A DNA stretch of 64,000 nt. Source: Parashewanella curva. Lineage in GTDB: Bacteria > Pseudomonadota > Gammaproteobacteria > Enterobacterales > Shewanellaceae. Positions 52,141 to 61,083 of the stretch are shown here, piece after piece (positions within the stretch are counted from its first letter, which is position 1; each line of letters starts with the position of its first letter). The stretch lies in the NCBI RefSeq assembly GCF_003675895.1, contig NZ_ML014763.1, positions 1-64,000 of the forward strand. The letters run 5' to 3'. The translations under genes and the position numbers were made by a program. The notes under the pieces were generated by a model. It ran no database searches and was not told where the DNA came from. It was given only the letters and a program-made list of their open reading frames with translations.

Positions 52141-53874
52141 TTAATTGCCAGTCATTGAAGGATCGACTCCTAGTTCGTCCTTCCATGCGGCTAAGTGATA
52201 TCGGTAGAGCTGCAATGACCCTAACACGTTAGCCTTTACGTTTTTGTTATCATCATAAAAATTCCCCGGAAACTCAAACGCTGCCCGAGTCAACGCGGGG
52301 GTTAGCCAGTGTTCGTCAATCGGAAATTGTTGAACACTTTGTAATCTGGTTAACGCATCTTTACCCATAATGGTACCAATAGTCCATCCCCACTCACCAA
52401 AGCTTGGGACATTATGATGGTATTGTTCTACCTTGAATCCTGCTAACTGTAATGTTTTACCTACAGAGATAAATGCATTCTTGGCATGATACGGAGATGT
52501 GGACTGAATGGTGATTGCGCCATCACCGCTCAATAATTGCTTTAACTTCAAATAAAAAATGTCTGAATACAGTTTATTAAGATCGGGGTGGCTAGGATCC
52601 GGCAAGTCCACAATAATGACATCAAATTTTTGTTGCTCTCGAATTAATTCATCGACACCGTTAAAGGCATCGTTATATTTAATCGATACTCTCGGATCAT
52701 TAAGCGAATTACCATTGAGGGTTAACAGCTGCTGATTCAAAAAGTGAGGCATTTTAGGATCTTTCCCAGCAAATGCATCAATCAAACCTTTGTCCAAATC
52801 CATCAATACGACATGTTTAGGGTGCCACTTAAAAACTTGTTTGAGCGCTAGGCCATCACCACCACCCACAATCAACACCTTATCGTGGCGAGCACTAGCT
52901 GACATTGTGGGGTGAACTAAAAAAGCATGGTAGATGTGCTCATCTTCACTGGAAAACTGTAAACGCCCATTGATATATAAAGAATCGACAGCCGGTAAGC
53001 TATTACCTCGTAATCGTTGGGTAAACGTCAGTTGTTGAAAGCGAGTGGACTTGGCATAAACCACTTTATCTTTATAGAGTAAATTATTGAATCCTTGCTG
53101 CCAATCTGGTCCAAAACGTGCGAGCATTATCAATAAAATTGAAGCAAGAATATGGCCTAATAGTAGCCAAGGGAAGTGACGAATACGTTTACGAAATCGG
53201 AATAAAAATACGAAGCCAGCCAGTAAATTAACACTGGCTGTTAAGGAAGCGGCTAGCTCAATATCCATGGCGAGCATGACACTTACCCAAATTGCTGCAC
53301 CAATTCCTGCCCCAATGTAGTCAGCACCATAAATCGTTCCTGCGTTATGAAGCAGATGTTCATCAGATAGGGCTTGGCGCACACGAGCAATCAATGGTAT
53401 TTCCATTCCTATCATTAACCCGAGGATCGTGCCCCATAGATAGGGTAAGTATGTACTCGCGGTTTGCAGTTGGTGCATCACACCACCGTTGGGTAAAGTA
53501 TCTGGTGGTAGTGCAAAAGTTTGAGAAAGATATTCCGGAAACTCGGCGGTAAAACCAATGATGGCAGCGGTGATCATAATGGCACTAGCACCGCAAATAG
53601 CCACAATTAACTCTAAAACCGCAAAGCCAGTAAACGCGCAACGAATTTTACGTGCGGCAAATGCGCCTAATCCCATCGACACAATCATGATGCCAATCAT
53701 GGTGTAGATTGCAGCTTCAAGTGCGCCAAGAACTCGACCTGCATAATGAGAGAGCAAGTACTCATAAATTAAGCCACAGCCTGCTAATAGAGCCATGGTT
53801 ATTAGTAGCAGGGCATCATCCCATTTGGTGAGTGAGCGATTTGATGAAGATGATGTTTGGGCGGCGATGGTCAT
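52141..53874 (-). CDS. Membrane-anchored spermidine synthase-like protein
   Basis: 577 residues. The first 250 residues hold about seven membrane helices, and residues about 270-520 are a polyamine aminopropyltransferase/SAM-methyltransferase fold. VLIVGGGDGLALKQVF binds the nucleoside part and VDLPDPSHPDLNKLYSDIFY contains the acidic catalytic loop. Soluble SpeE is about 290 residues. The aminopropyl acceptor is not known; polyamine or another amine at the membrane is plausible. Between DUF350 and DUF2170 genes. A hairpin before it and operators after it split the run into transcription units. Confidence 0.85.
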   Translation of the reverse strand: MTIAAQTSSSSNRSLTKWDDALLLITMALLAGCGLIYEYLLSHYAGRVLGALEAAIYTMIGIMIVSMGLGAFAARKIRCAFTGFAVLELIVAICGASAIMITAAIIGFTAEFPEYLSQTFALPPDTLPNGGVMHQLQTASTYLPYLWGTILGLMIGMEIPLIARVRQALSDEHLLHNAGTIYGADYIGAGIGAAIWVSVMLAMDIELAASLTASVNLLAGFVFLFRFRKRIRHFPWLLLGHILASILLIMLARFGPDWQQGFNNLLYKDKVVYAKSTRFQQLTFTQRLRGNSLPAVDSLYINGRLQFSSEDEHIYHAFLVHPTMSASARHDKVLIVGGGDGLALKQVFKWHPKHVVLMDLDKGLIDAFAGKDPKMPHFLNQQLLTLNGNSLNDPRVSIKYNDAFNGVDELIREQQKFDVIIVDLPDPSHPDLNKLYSDIFYLKLKQLLSGDGAITIQSTSPYHAKNAFISVGKTLQLAGFKVEQYHHNVPSFGEWGWTIGTIMGKDALTRLQSVQQFPIDEHWLTPALTRAAFEFPGNFYDDNKNVKANVLGSLQLYRYHLAAWKDELGVDPSMTGN

Positions 53875-53903
53875 CGAACATCCCTTAAAAGAAATTAAAA
53901 ATT

Positions 53904-53948
53904 AAATAAGCATCTCTCGAACTCAGGGATATGAGAGATGCTTTATTT
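53904..53948 (-). terminator. Hairpin between the DUF350 and spermidine synthase-like genes
   Basis: AAATAAGCATCTCTC (53904-53918) and GAGAGATGCTTTATTT (53933-53948) pair along 15 bases with a single bulge, around a 14-base loop. It is 15 bases after the DUF350 stop in the minus-strand direction. The ends are AT-rich, so it could attenuate transcription in either direction inside the gene run. Confidence 0.7.
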
Positions 53949-53963
53949 CACAGCTTGATTTGC

Positions 53964-54863
53964 TTATGCCATCAAGGCGGTTAAGATCATGGCTACCGAA
54001 AAGCTAATCGCTACTTCAATAGCGGCTAAACCAACATTATGTTGTAACTCAACCTCGGCGCTGCGATTGATTTTAGCAAGTACCGTTGCTTTCACAATAA
54101 ATTGCAAGATTGAGAGCGCAACCAACATGATGATTGAAAATACCAACCAAGCCAGCAGGTTACTCACATACGCATCGGGTACATATTCAATAAAATGACT
54201 GGCTGCATTAAAGCTCAAGCCCATGGCTATCATATAACCTGCATGACGCAAAGCTAAGGCCGTATTTCCTTGAATTAAGGCTTGTTGAAGGCCTTGCCCT
54301 TGATTGCGTTTTTGATAGCGATTTTCACGCCAGCGAGTTAATAAAACTAACATCAACTGAGCAATAATAAAGCTACTAAAAATGGCAATAAATGTATTGA
54401 GGGATAAATCTTCAACCCACAATAAAGTCGCACGAATAATGATGGCAGTTGCAATCACAGCACCGGCATCAACAATGGCTACCGAAAGGTTACCACTAAT
54501 AATTTGCTCATTTTTATTAAATTGGTTTAGGGCAATTTTATCATGAATAAAACGGCCAAGCTTAATAAGCACAATGCCGACAATACCATAGCTGAGTAAA
54601 CCTATTGCTTCAGCGGTGTAACTGCTAGCGGCTTCACCTGTGATGGCGCCAGTGAGCACAATACCTAAAGCAGCCACGGCTCCTGCTGTGCTGATACCAA
54701 AGGCAAAGTTATCCTTTTCTGCTAACTCTTTCTGGGTGTTTACGTTAGCACTCCAGCCCAAAATGAAACGCATTAACGTCAACAGTAGGGTGGCAATACC
54801 TAGATCTATCAACAAGATGATCAGCAATTGTTGGCTTAGGCCGAAATCCTCAAAAAATGACAT
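53964..54863 (-). CDS. yjfL: DUF350 membrane protein (YjfL-like, duplicated)
   Basis: 299-residue integral membrane protein with about eight helices. Two DUF350-like halves are visible: FGISTAGAVAALGIVLTGAITG (about 52-73) and SVAIVDAGAVIATAIIIRATLL (about 128-149) in the first, and repeat-like NTALALRHAGYMIAMGLSFNAA (about 199-220) in the second. E. coli YjfL is 132 residues, so this is a fused double version. Function is unknown; it is always near spermidine synthase-like and PspA-like genes. Confidence 0.82.
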   Translation of the reverse strand: MSFFEDFGLSQQLLIILLIDLGIATLLLTLMRFILGWSANVNTQKELAEKDNFAFGISTAGAVAALGIVLTGAITGEAASSYTAEAIGLLSYGIVGIVLIKLGRFIHDKIALNQFNKNEQIISGNLSVAIVDAGAVIATAIIIRATLLWVEDLSLNTFIAIFSSFIIAQLMLVLLTRWRENRYQKRNQGQGLQQALIQGNTALALRHAGYMIAMGLSFNAASHFIEYVPDAYVSNLLAWLVFSIIMLVALSILQFIVKATVLAKINRSAEVELQHNVGLAAIEVAISFSVAMILTALMA

Positions 54864-54874
54864 GATATATCCTT

Positions 54875-55825
54875 TTATTTCCCACGACTGATACCGCGTG
54901 ACGTTCGACTAGAAGAGTTACGAAAATTACTGCTTTTAGAGTAATTAGAGCGAAATTTACTGCTCGATGATTTGGTTGATGCACTCACTTGGCTAGCACG
55001 GCTCAAACTGGTAGAGCCTGTGCGAGTTTTGGCGTAAGGACTGGTAAAGCTCTTACCTTGGCGCTTAAATTTGCTTTGTGTTTTTTGATAAACAGATTGC
55101 TGCTTTTTCATCTGCTTAGGGGAGGTGTATCGATAGCGTCCTACATCGCCATAATAGCTGTACCCTCGATGGCGTGACCAAGAATCATAACGAACCGGAG
55201 ACGCTAAGTTAGAAAACAAAGCATACATACCGTACCACTCCCAAAACGATATGCCATTGCTGCCTGTTTGCCATTGACCATAACTAGGGTTGCCCACTAA
55301 TTGGCTACCTGCACCAAAGTCCGAAGCGTTATTCGCCATTAAATCAGCTTGTCTGCTGATGGAATTGACTCTAGCAAGTGTTCCACCAGACATATCAGCA
55401 ATGACGTTTACAGGATCGGAAAGCATATCATTGTATAAGGATGGAGCTGCGGCTTGATATAAGTTTTCGATTTCGGCAAGCTGTGCATCAAGATCGATGA
55501 AATTAGCAGAGTCTTTAGATTCTGATAATCGTCTTGTTAGCCCTTTAAAAATCGGCCCTTGATCGGTGGCATCTTTCGCCAGCTGTTGTAATAGCGCGGT
55601 ATACTGCGGCTTCTGCTTAGCGAGAATGGCCGAATATTGTTTGAGTAATTCGGCATTGCGTAATTGGCCGTTTCTCAACTCTTGTGCCAAGGTCGCTAAA
55701 CGATTATCGGTTAATTTTTGGTAGTGTTGGATTTGTTCTGGGCGATCATCACCGCAACCCGTTAACACGAGCAAACTCAGTCCAATACTCATAATTAATA
55801 TGGCTTGGCGTAGCATTCCTGCCAT
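54875..55825 (-). CDS. Lipoprotein with basic Ser-rich tail, first gene of the yjf-like run
   Basis: 316-residue predicted lipoprotein (lipobox LTGC, Cys24). Residues 25-130 are helical, 130-200 a Gly/aromatic part (GISFWEWYGMYALFSNLASP), and the last 110 are Lys/Arg/Ser-rich and low-complexity (KSSSSKFRSNYSKSSNFRNSSSR). The ATG at 55825 is chosen because GGGAG lies five bases before it; upstream in-frame ATG codons exist. A GACATAATATGTC palindrome lies about 120 bases upstream. No DUF1190 (YjfM) signature was recognised. The positive tail could bind peptidoglycan, DNA or acidic polymers; function unknown. Confidence 0.7.
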   Translation of the reverse strand: MAGMLRQAILIMSIGLSLLVLTGCGDDRPEQIQHYQKLTDNRLATLAQELRNGQLRNAELLKQYSAILAKQKPQYTALLQQLAKDATDQGPIFKGLTRRLSESKDSANFIDLDAQLAEIENLYQAAAPSLYNDMLSDPVNVIADMSGGTLARVNSISRQADLMANNASDFGAGSQLVGNPSYGQWQTGSNGISFWEWYGMYALFSNLASPVRYDSWSRHRGYSYYGDVGRYRYTSPKQMKKQQSVYQKTQSKFKRQGKSFTSPYAKTRTGSTSLSRASQVSASTKSSSSKFRSNYSKSSNFRNSSSRTSRGISRGK

Positions 55826-55945
55826 ATGCACTCCCATGTGAATTTGTATGTGTTGATCATTAAAAAAACACGAAAGATCAACAGCCTTAGGATTCATCTA
55901 ATTGGTATACTTGCCAATAGAGACTCTAACTGTATAGCATAAGCC

Positions 55946-55958
55946 GACATAATATGTC
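55946..55958. promoter_or_regulatory. 13-bp palindrome GACATAATATGTC, copy 3
   Basis: Exact third copy, in the 152-base gap between glnE (plus, starts 19 bases later) and the lipoprotein gene (minus). On the plus strand it contains TAATAT, a possible -10 for glnE. It links the control of both transcription units of the yjf-like run, and perhaps glnE. Confidence 0.72.
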
Positions 55959-55977
55959 GAATGTGTGCGCTTTGTAA

Positions 55978-58845
55978 ATGATTATGACTATGGATAAGCA
56001 GACTAACAAGCCTTTTAATCTTGATATTGAAAAAATTGCGTCCCAAAGCGTACAGCAATTGAAAGATCGCTTCCCTGAAATATATCAACAACTTAATTCT
56101 GAGCAACAACAAGAATTGAAACAAATTTTTGGGCTAAGTGACTTCGTTTATCGACAACTGCTACGCAACCCTCAATGGATCGCTAATATTCTAGAAGAAT
56201 TGCATGAAGATTGCCTAAGTGAATTTTATCGCAGCCGCTTGCTCAGGCAGTTAGATGAGGTAAAAGACGACGCTGATGCAAAGCGGATCATTCGTTTATT
56301 CAGACAACGTCAGATGGTAACCATAGCTTGGCGTGACTTTTTAGGTTACTGCACGACAGAACAGTCCTTATATGATTTATCTAAATTAGCGGAAGCAACA
56401 ATTATCGGCACTCGCGACTGGCTTTATAAAGGCTTGTGTGGCTTATATGGCACACCTGTTAATGTTAAAGGTGAGGCTCAGCCATTGATGATCATGGGCA
56501 TGGGTAAGCTAGGCGGCGGTGAACTGAATTTTTCATCTGATGTGGATTTGATATTTGCCTATCCTGAAGCTGGAGAAACGGTAGGAGGGCGAAAAACAAG
56601 AGATAACCAAGAATTTTTTACTCGTATGGGACAAAAGCTAATCAGCTTGTTAGATCAAGTCACCATTGATGGCTTTGCTTATCGAGTGGATATGCGTTTG
56701 CGTCCTTATGGAGAAAGTGGTCCGTTAGTGTGCAGTTACAGTGCCCTTGAGCATTATTATCAAGTGCAAGGTCGTGAGTGGGAACGCTATGCGATGATCA
56801 AAGCCAGAGTTTTAGGGCCTTTTTGTCAACACAAACGTGAGCTGAAAGAGCTTTTACGGCCTTTTAAATATCGTCGTTATATCGACTATACGGCTATCGA
56901 TTCATTACGAAAAATGAAGCGTATGATCAACCAAGAGGTACGTCGTCGCCAGCTTGATAATAATATTAAATTGGGAGCTGGTGGGATCCGAGAAGCAGAG
57001 TTTATTGTGCAGAACTTTCAGTTGATCCATGGTGGGCGTCAACCCGATTTAAGAAAACCAAACCTGTTACTCGCACTTGAGAATGTCTTCCATCACGGCT
57101 TTATAGGCTTTAATGACAAAGTGGAGCTGAAAGCGGGTTACCTGTATTTAAGAAGGGTAGAGAACTTATTACAGGCCATTGATGATCAGCAAACCCAAAC
57201 CTTGCCAGATAATGATTTGAATTGGCAGCGCCTTACTTGGGCAATGGATGAAGATAGCCCAAATTCTTTACAGCAGAAAATCATTGAACATATGGAAAAC
57301 ATCCATAAGCATTTTCAGGCTTGTATTGGTGAAACTCAGCAAGAGGAAGATAGCTGTGATTGGGCTGAACAAATTTGGCATGAGCAAGAGCTTGAAGTTG
57401 CGGAACGCCTAGCTCAAAAGCAGGGCATTGAGGCCAGTGAATTGCTCACTAAAGTGTTTTCTTGGCGGGCGGATATTCTTAAAAAGCCCATAGGACCCAA
57501 AGGGAGAGACGCCCTTGATAAGCTCATGGTTTATTTGATTGCAGAGTTATGTCAGCAGTCTAAATCGGCACTGGCTTTTTCGGCGATTGCATTGGTATTA
57601 AATCGAGTAATAGGACGAACCACTTACCTCGATTTATTATGTGAAAACCCCGGTGCTCGCAATCAGTTGATTTTATTGTGTCAAGCGAGTCCTTGGATTG
57701 GTGAGCAATTAGCGAAGTTCCCAATGTTGTTGGATGAACTTATCGATCCTGCACAGCTTTATCAAATTACCAAGCTTGACGATTATCAACAAGAGCTAAG
57801 GCAATATTGTTTACGGATCCCTGAAGACGATTTAGAGCTGCAAATGGAAACCTTGCGTCAGTTTAAGTTATCTCACCAATTACGAATTGCAGCCGCTGAC
57901 ATCACGGGATTGTTGGATGTGGATGAAGTCAGTGAGCATCTCACTCGTCTTGCTGAGACTCTTATCAAACAAGTGGTGCAATATGCTTGGTATCAAACGA
58001 CGTTGCGTCATGGGTTACCTCAACATCTAGGAATAAACGAAACCGGATTTGCTGTGGTTGGTTATGGCAAATTGGGTGGACGTGAGCTGGGTTATGGTTC
58101 TGATTTAGATTTGGTATTTTTGCATAATTGCCAAGATAAAAGCTGTGTCACCACAGGTGAAAAACAGATTGAAAGTACTCGTTTTTATGCCAAATTGGCG
58201 CAAAGGATCATCCACTTATTTTCAACTCGAACCAGCTCTGGTGAGCTTTATGAAGTAGATATGAGATTAAGACCATCGGGTGCATCTGGATTGTTGGTGA
58301 GCGAAATCAATCGTTTTGGTGAATACCAACAACAGGCTAAAACGTGGGAGCATCAAGCGTTAGTTCGTGCAAGAATGATTGACGGTAGCCATGATCTTTA
58401 TAAGCAGTTTGAAGGATATCGGCAGTCAGTGTTGACTATGTTTCGAGATCAAGCGCAATTAAAGGCAGAAATTGATGCAATGCGATCAAAAATGATGGCA
58501 CATTTATTATCGGCATCGTCTGAGCAATTTGATTTAAAACATTCCCGTGGTGGCATCGTCGACATTGAGTTTATGACTCAATATTGGGTACTTGCTTTTT
58601 CACATCAATATCCAGAATTAGCCAAGTATTCGGATAATATGCGAGTGTTAAAGACATTGATCAAGCTGGAGTTATTAACAAAGCTAGAGGCAAAATTGTT
58701 GTTAGAAGGGTATCAATATTATCGAAAAGCAGGTCATTACAGTGCGCTGATGGGGCTGAGTACCATAGTTGAGCTTAACACTGAAATAGAAAAGTACGCT
58801 GAGTTTGTGACTGAATCTTATCAGCGTATTGTGAAAGGTGAATAA
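55978..58845 (+). CDS. glnE: Glutamine synthetase adenylyltransferase/deadenylase GlnE
   Basis: 955-residue bifunctional enzyme that adds or removes AMP on glutamine synthetase in response to PII and glutamine. Two nucleotidyltransferase domains are evident: MGMGKLGGGELNFSSDVDLIF (about 172-192, deadenylylase) and VGYGKLGGRELGYGSDLDLVF (about 693-713, adenylylase), each with the paired aspartates that bind metal. Length fits the family (946 in E. coli). Three in-frame ATG codons occur in the first six codons; none has a strong ribosome site, and the first is used. Confidence 0.96.
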   Translation: MIMTMDKQTNKPFNLDIEKIASQSVQQLKDRFPEIYQQLNSEQQQELKQIFGLSDFVYRQLLRNPQWIANILEELHEDCLSEFYRSRLLRQLDEVKDDADAKRIIRLFRQRQMVTIAWRDFLGYCTTEQSLYDLSKLAEATIIGTRDWLYKGLCGLYGTPVNVKGEAQPLMIMGMGKLGGGELNFSSDVDLIFAYPEAGETVGGRKTRDNQEFFTRMGQKLISLLDQVTIDGFAYRVDMRLRPYGESGPLVCSYSALEHYYQVQGREWERYAMIKARVLGPFCQHKRELKELLRPFKYRRYIDYTAIDSLRKMKRMINQEVRRRQLDNNIKLGAGGIREAEFIVQNFQLIHGGRQPDLRKPNLLLALENVFHHGFIGFNDKVELKAGYLYLRRVENLLQAIDDQQTQTLPDNDLNWQRLTWAMDEDSPNSLQQKIIEHMENIHKHFQACIGETQQEEDSCDWAEQIWHEQELEVAERLAQKQGIEASELLTKVFSWRADILKKPIGPKGRDALDKLMVYLIAELCQQSKSALAFSAIALVLNRVIGRTTYLDLLCENPGARNQLILLCQASPWIGEQLAKFPMLLDELIDPAQLYQITKLDDYQQELRQYCLRIPEDDLELQMETLRQFKLSHQLRIAAADITGLLDVDEVSEHLTRLAETLIKQVVQYAWYQTTLRHGLPQHLGINETGFAVVGYGKLGGRELGYGSDLDLVFLHNCQDKSCVTTGEKQIESTRFYAKLAQRIIHLFSTRTSSGELYEVDMRLRPSGASGLLVSEINRFGEYQQQAKTWEHQALVRARMIDGSHDLYKQFEGYRQSVLTMFRDQAQLKAEIDAMRSKMMAHLLSASSEQFDLKHSRGGIVDIEFMTQYWVLAFSHQYPELAKYSDNMRVLKTLIKLELLTKLEAKLLLEGYQYYRKAGHYSALMGLSTIVELNTEIEKYAEFVTESYQRIVKGE

Positions 58846-58895
58846 ATAAGGGCAGCCAAGCTAGCAGCCCTTAACAAAACAAAAAAGTGTCGTTT

Positions 58896-59381
58896 TTATT
58901 CAATATCGAGTGGCTCAGGAGATAAGATAATACCTGTGTTATCTGCATAGATGTGATCGCCAGGTAAAAATGTCACTCCACCAAAATTCACCGGCAAGTC
59001 GCTTTCACCATGGCCGATATCGTCAGCACCAATTGGGATTGGCGCTAAGGCTTGAATACCGATATCTAACTCTTCTAAGTTATCAACATCCCGAACCGCA
59101 CCGAATACAACAATGCCTTCCCATTTATTTTCAACAGCCAGCTCTGCGATTTTGGCATCAACCAAAGCACGACGAAGTGAGCCACCGCCATCAATTAACA
59201 GAACCTGCCCGGTCCCATCTTCAGCCAATGTTGTGGTGATAAGCCCATTGTCTTCAAAACATTTAATGGTAACGATAGAGCCACCAAATGAACTACAGCC
59301 TCCAAAGTTACTGAACATAGGTTCCACAACGTCGACAACGTCTATATACATATCGCAAAGTTCTGAAGTGTTGTATTCCAT
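58896..59381 (-). CDS. rraA: Ribonuclease E activity regulator RraA
   Basis: 161-residue RraA that binds RNase E and lowers its activity on mRNAs. Typical residues are [40 protein letters not shown] and [20 protein letters not shown]. Convergent with glnE, with 50 bases between the stops; a hairpin with one internal mismatch (58848-58873, AAGGGCAGC...GCAGCCCTT) lies there but has no T-run. Confidence 0.95.
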   Translation of the reverse strand: MEYNTSELCDMYIDVVDVVEPMFSNFGGCSSFGGSIVTIKCFEDNGLITTTLAEDGTGQVLLIDGGGSLRRALVDAKIAELAVENKWEGIVVFGAVRDVDNLEELDIGIQALAPIPIGADDIGHGESDLPVNFGGVTFLPGDHIYADNTGIILSPEPLDIE

Positions 59382-59473
59382 ATTGATACTCCTGAAGAGT
59401 CATAGTGTCTAATAACAGCAATAACTGAAGTTATAGCATTTGCTGAGCGGATAGAAAACTTAAAAATAATAAC

Positions 59474-59740
59474 TAGGGCGTGTTGATCTTTCGTGATTAT
59501 TTTTGCAGCGATAAATTGGTTATCTTATGCAAGGCAGAGTTTGTGCAGTGTGGTTATTCCACATAAACAAACGATAACGCAGCAGAAGTGACCAATTTAC
59601 GCTGTCTTCGATGCTTTTGAGCACTTCCTGTTCTGTGTTGTGACCAGTTTACTTAGATGGCTAAGCTTCACTGCTCACGCCTTGAACAAAAAAGCGCTCA
59701 AATAGCACAAAATTTAATCCTGAAAGATCAACACGCCCTA
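59474..59740. mobile_element. MITE-like element, copy 2 (upstream of rraA)
   Basis: The same 267-base unit as at 50583-50849 (about 95% identical by hand count), again with TA on both sides. Its terminal repeats are better preserved: GGGCGTGTTGATCTTTCGTG and the complement of GGGCGTGTTGATCTTTCAGG, which agree in 18 of the first 20 bases. It sits 92 bases upstream of rraA, where it could supply or separate regulatory sequence. Confidence 0.87.
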
Positions 59741-60079
59741 ATACATAAAGTAATCATAGGTTGTTGTATTTCAAGTATACCCACACTTAGATAGTAAAGG
59801 GAGGTTGTTTTCTACCTCTTTGATTTACAGCAAAATATTGCCCAAGATTTATCGCAAGATCACATTATTGATGCTTTTAAGGTTAAAAAAACGGCTATAA
59901 ATGCTGTCAAGATAACAATATTTTCACAAAGTATGAACTAGGTCATCTATTTGAAGTTTACTGTTTCAGAGATGCGATAGGCTTTGGTAGTATACGAAGA
60001 ACAAACTATTTTATATTAAAAACAATGTTCCTGTGCAATGAAACTGCTACTAGTTCTAAAGCACAGAATGAGGTGACTG
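59741..60079. other. 339-base gap after MITE copy 2
   Basis: AT-rich region up to the YgjV-like gene. It contains an imperfect hairpin near 59797-59822 (AAAGGGAGGT ... ACCTCTTT), but no gene-like frame or known site. The promoter of the YgjV-like gene should lie at its right end; a GAGGTGA ribosome site precedes that gene. Confidence 0.45.
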
Positions 60080-60331
60080 ATGGAAGCATTAAACTGGGTT
60101 GAGATTTTAGGGTACATGGCATCAGTCATGGTAGCTATTTCATTAATGATGAAAGACATTGTTAAGCTAAGATGCTTAAACTTTGTTGGTTGTGCATTAT
60201 TCTCGTCTTATGGCGCATTAATCGAAGCATGGCCAGTAGCAGGCATGAATGCTTTCATAGCATGCATTAACGTTTACTATCTAACGAAAATGTACATGGA
60301 AAGCAAAGCAGGTGTAGAAGCTAAAGCATAA
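60080..60331 (+). CDS. Small three-helix membrane protein, YgjV/SemiSWEET-like
   Basis: 83 residues with three hydrophobic helices (about 7-24, 33-49, 52-71). The pattern ILGYMASVMVAISLMMKDIV, LNFVGCALFSSYG, WPVAGMNAFIACINVYYL resembles YgjV-like proteins, which are half-size transporters that might dimerise. Function is unknown. It has a good ribosome site and is followed by a hairpin. Confidence 0.75.
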   Translation: MEALNWVEILGYMASVMVAISLMMKDIVKLRCLNFVGCALFSSYGALIEAWPVAGMNAFIACINVYYLTKMYMESKAGVEAKA

Positions 60332-60347
60332 CCATTCTTCCTAGCTT

Positions 60348-60373
60348 TGGGCTTTTGAATGATCAAGAGCCCA
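60348..60373 (+). terminator. Hairpin after the YgjV-like gene
   Basis: TGGGCTTTTGA (60348-60358) and TCAAGAGCCCA (60363-60373) form an 11-bp stem with one G-T wobble and a four-base loop, 17 bases after the stop. The following bases TTGTTC make only a weak T-run. Confidence 0.65.
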
Positions 60374-60550
60374 TTGTTCATTCTCACTTCTACTTAGCCA
60401 GTCTTCTTATATCATCAGCTACACTTATTAATATTACATAAATATTTATTCATCATTTGTAATAAAACATTCGTGTAAAAGTAACCTAATAGTCATATAC
60501 ATTGTCTACTTTTACAGCATCGGTACTTGTGTAGAGTTCAGGTTCTGTCA

Positions 60551-61066
60551 ATGCTTAAGATGATCAGTCGTTTCGATATACAGGGGTTTTACTCTATAGC
60601 TGATATGGTTAAGCGATATCAGCTTCAACTTGTTGCCAAAAGGATTTCTGCTTCGGGTGATGGTCATTACTATGTGTTACTGGCTGTGGTTTTGTTGCTA
60701 TTTCATTCCAAAGGGCAGCAGCTGTTTAATCTATTGCTGACGAGTTTTGCCATTGAGTTGCCTCTTTATGTACTGTTAAAAAATAGCATTCGTCGAACTC
60801 GCCCTTGTCATTGTTTTCAAGGTATTGAGCTCGCTTTTGAACCCTCTGATAAATTCAGTTTGCCTTCAGGGCATACAGCAGCGGCTACCGTCATGGCGAC
60901 AGCAACCTGCTTTGTGCTGCCTGTGTTAGGTGTTGTATTTGTCTTGTGGGCATTGTTCATTGGTTTGTCTCGTGTTGCCCTAATGGTGCATTACCCTACC
61001 GATATCATTGCAGGAGCACTTTTGGGTTCTGGTTCAGTAATGCTGGCTTTCAATTATATTAGCTAA
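60551..61066 (+). CDS. PAP2-family membrane phosphatase
   Basis: 171-residue integral membrane phosphatase of the PAP2/undecaprenyl-diphosphatase type. The three active-site motifs are KNSIRRTRP (about residues 77-85), PSGHTAA (about 106-112) and SRVALMVHYPTDIIAG (about 143-158). It should dephosphorylate a lipid phosphate, perhaps undecaprenyl diphosphate or phosphatidylglycerophosphate. The ATG at 60551 is preferred; the open frame begins 8 codons earlier with TTG. It is 17 bases before the glycosyltransferase gene and probably in one operon with it. Confidence 0.85.
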   Translation: MLKMISRFDIQGFYSIADMVKRYQLQLVAKRISASGDGHYYVLLAVVLLLFHSKGQQLFNLLLTSFAIELPLYVLLKNSIRRTRPCHCFQGIELAFEPSDKFSLPSGHTAAATVMATATCFVLPVLGVVFVLWALFIGLSRVALMVHYPTDIIAGALLGSGSVMLAFNYIS

Positions 61067-61083
61067 CATAAGCAAGGTGTTAC

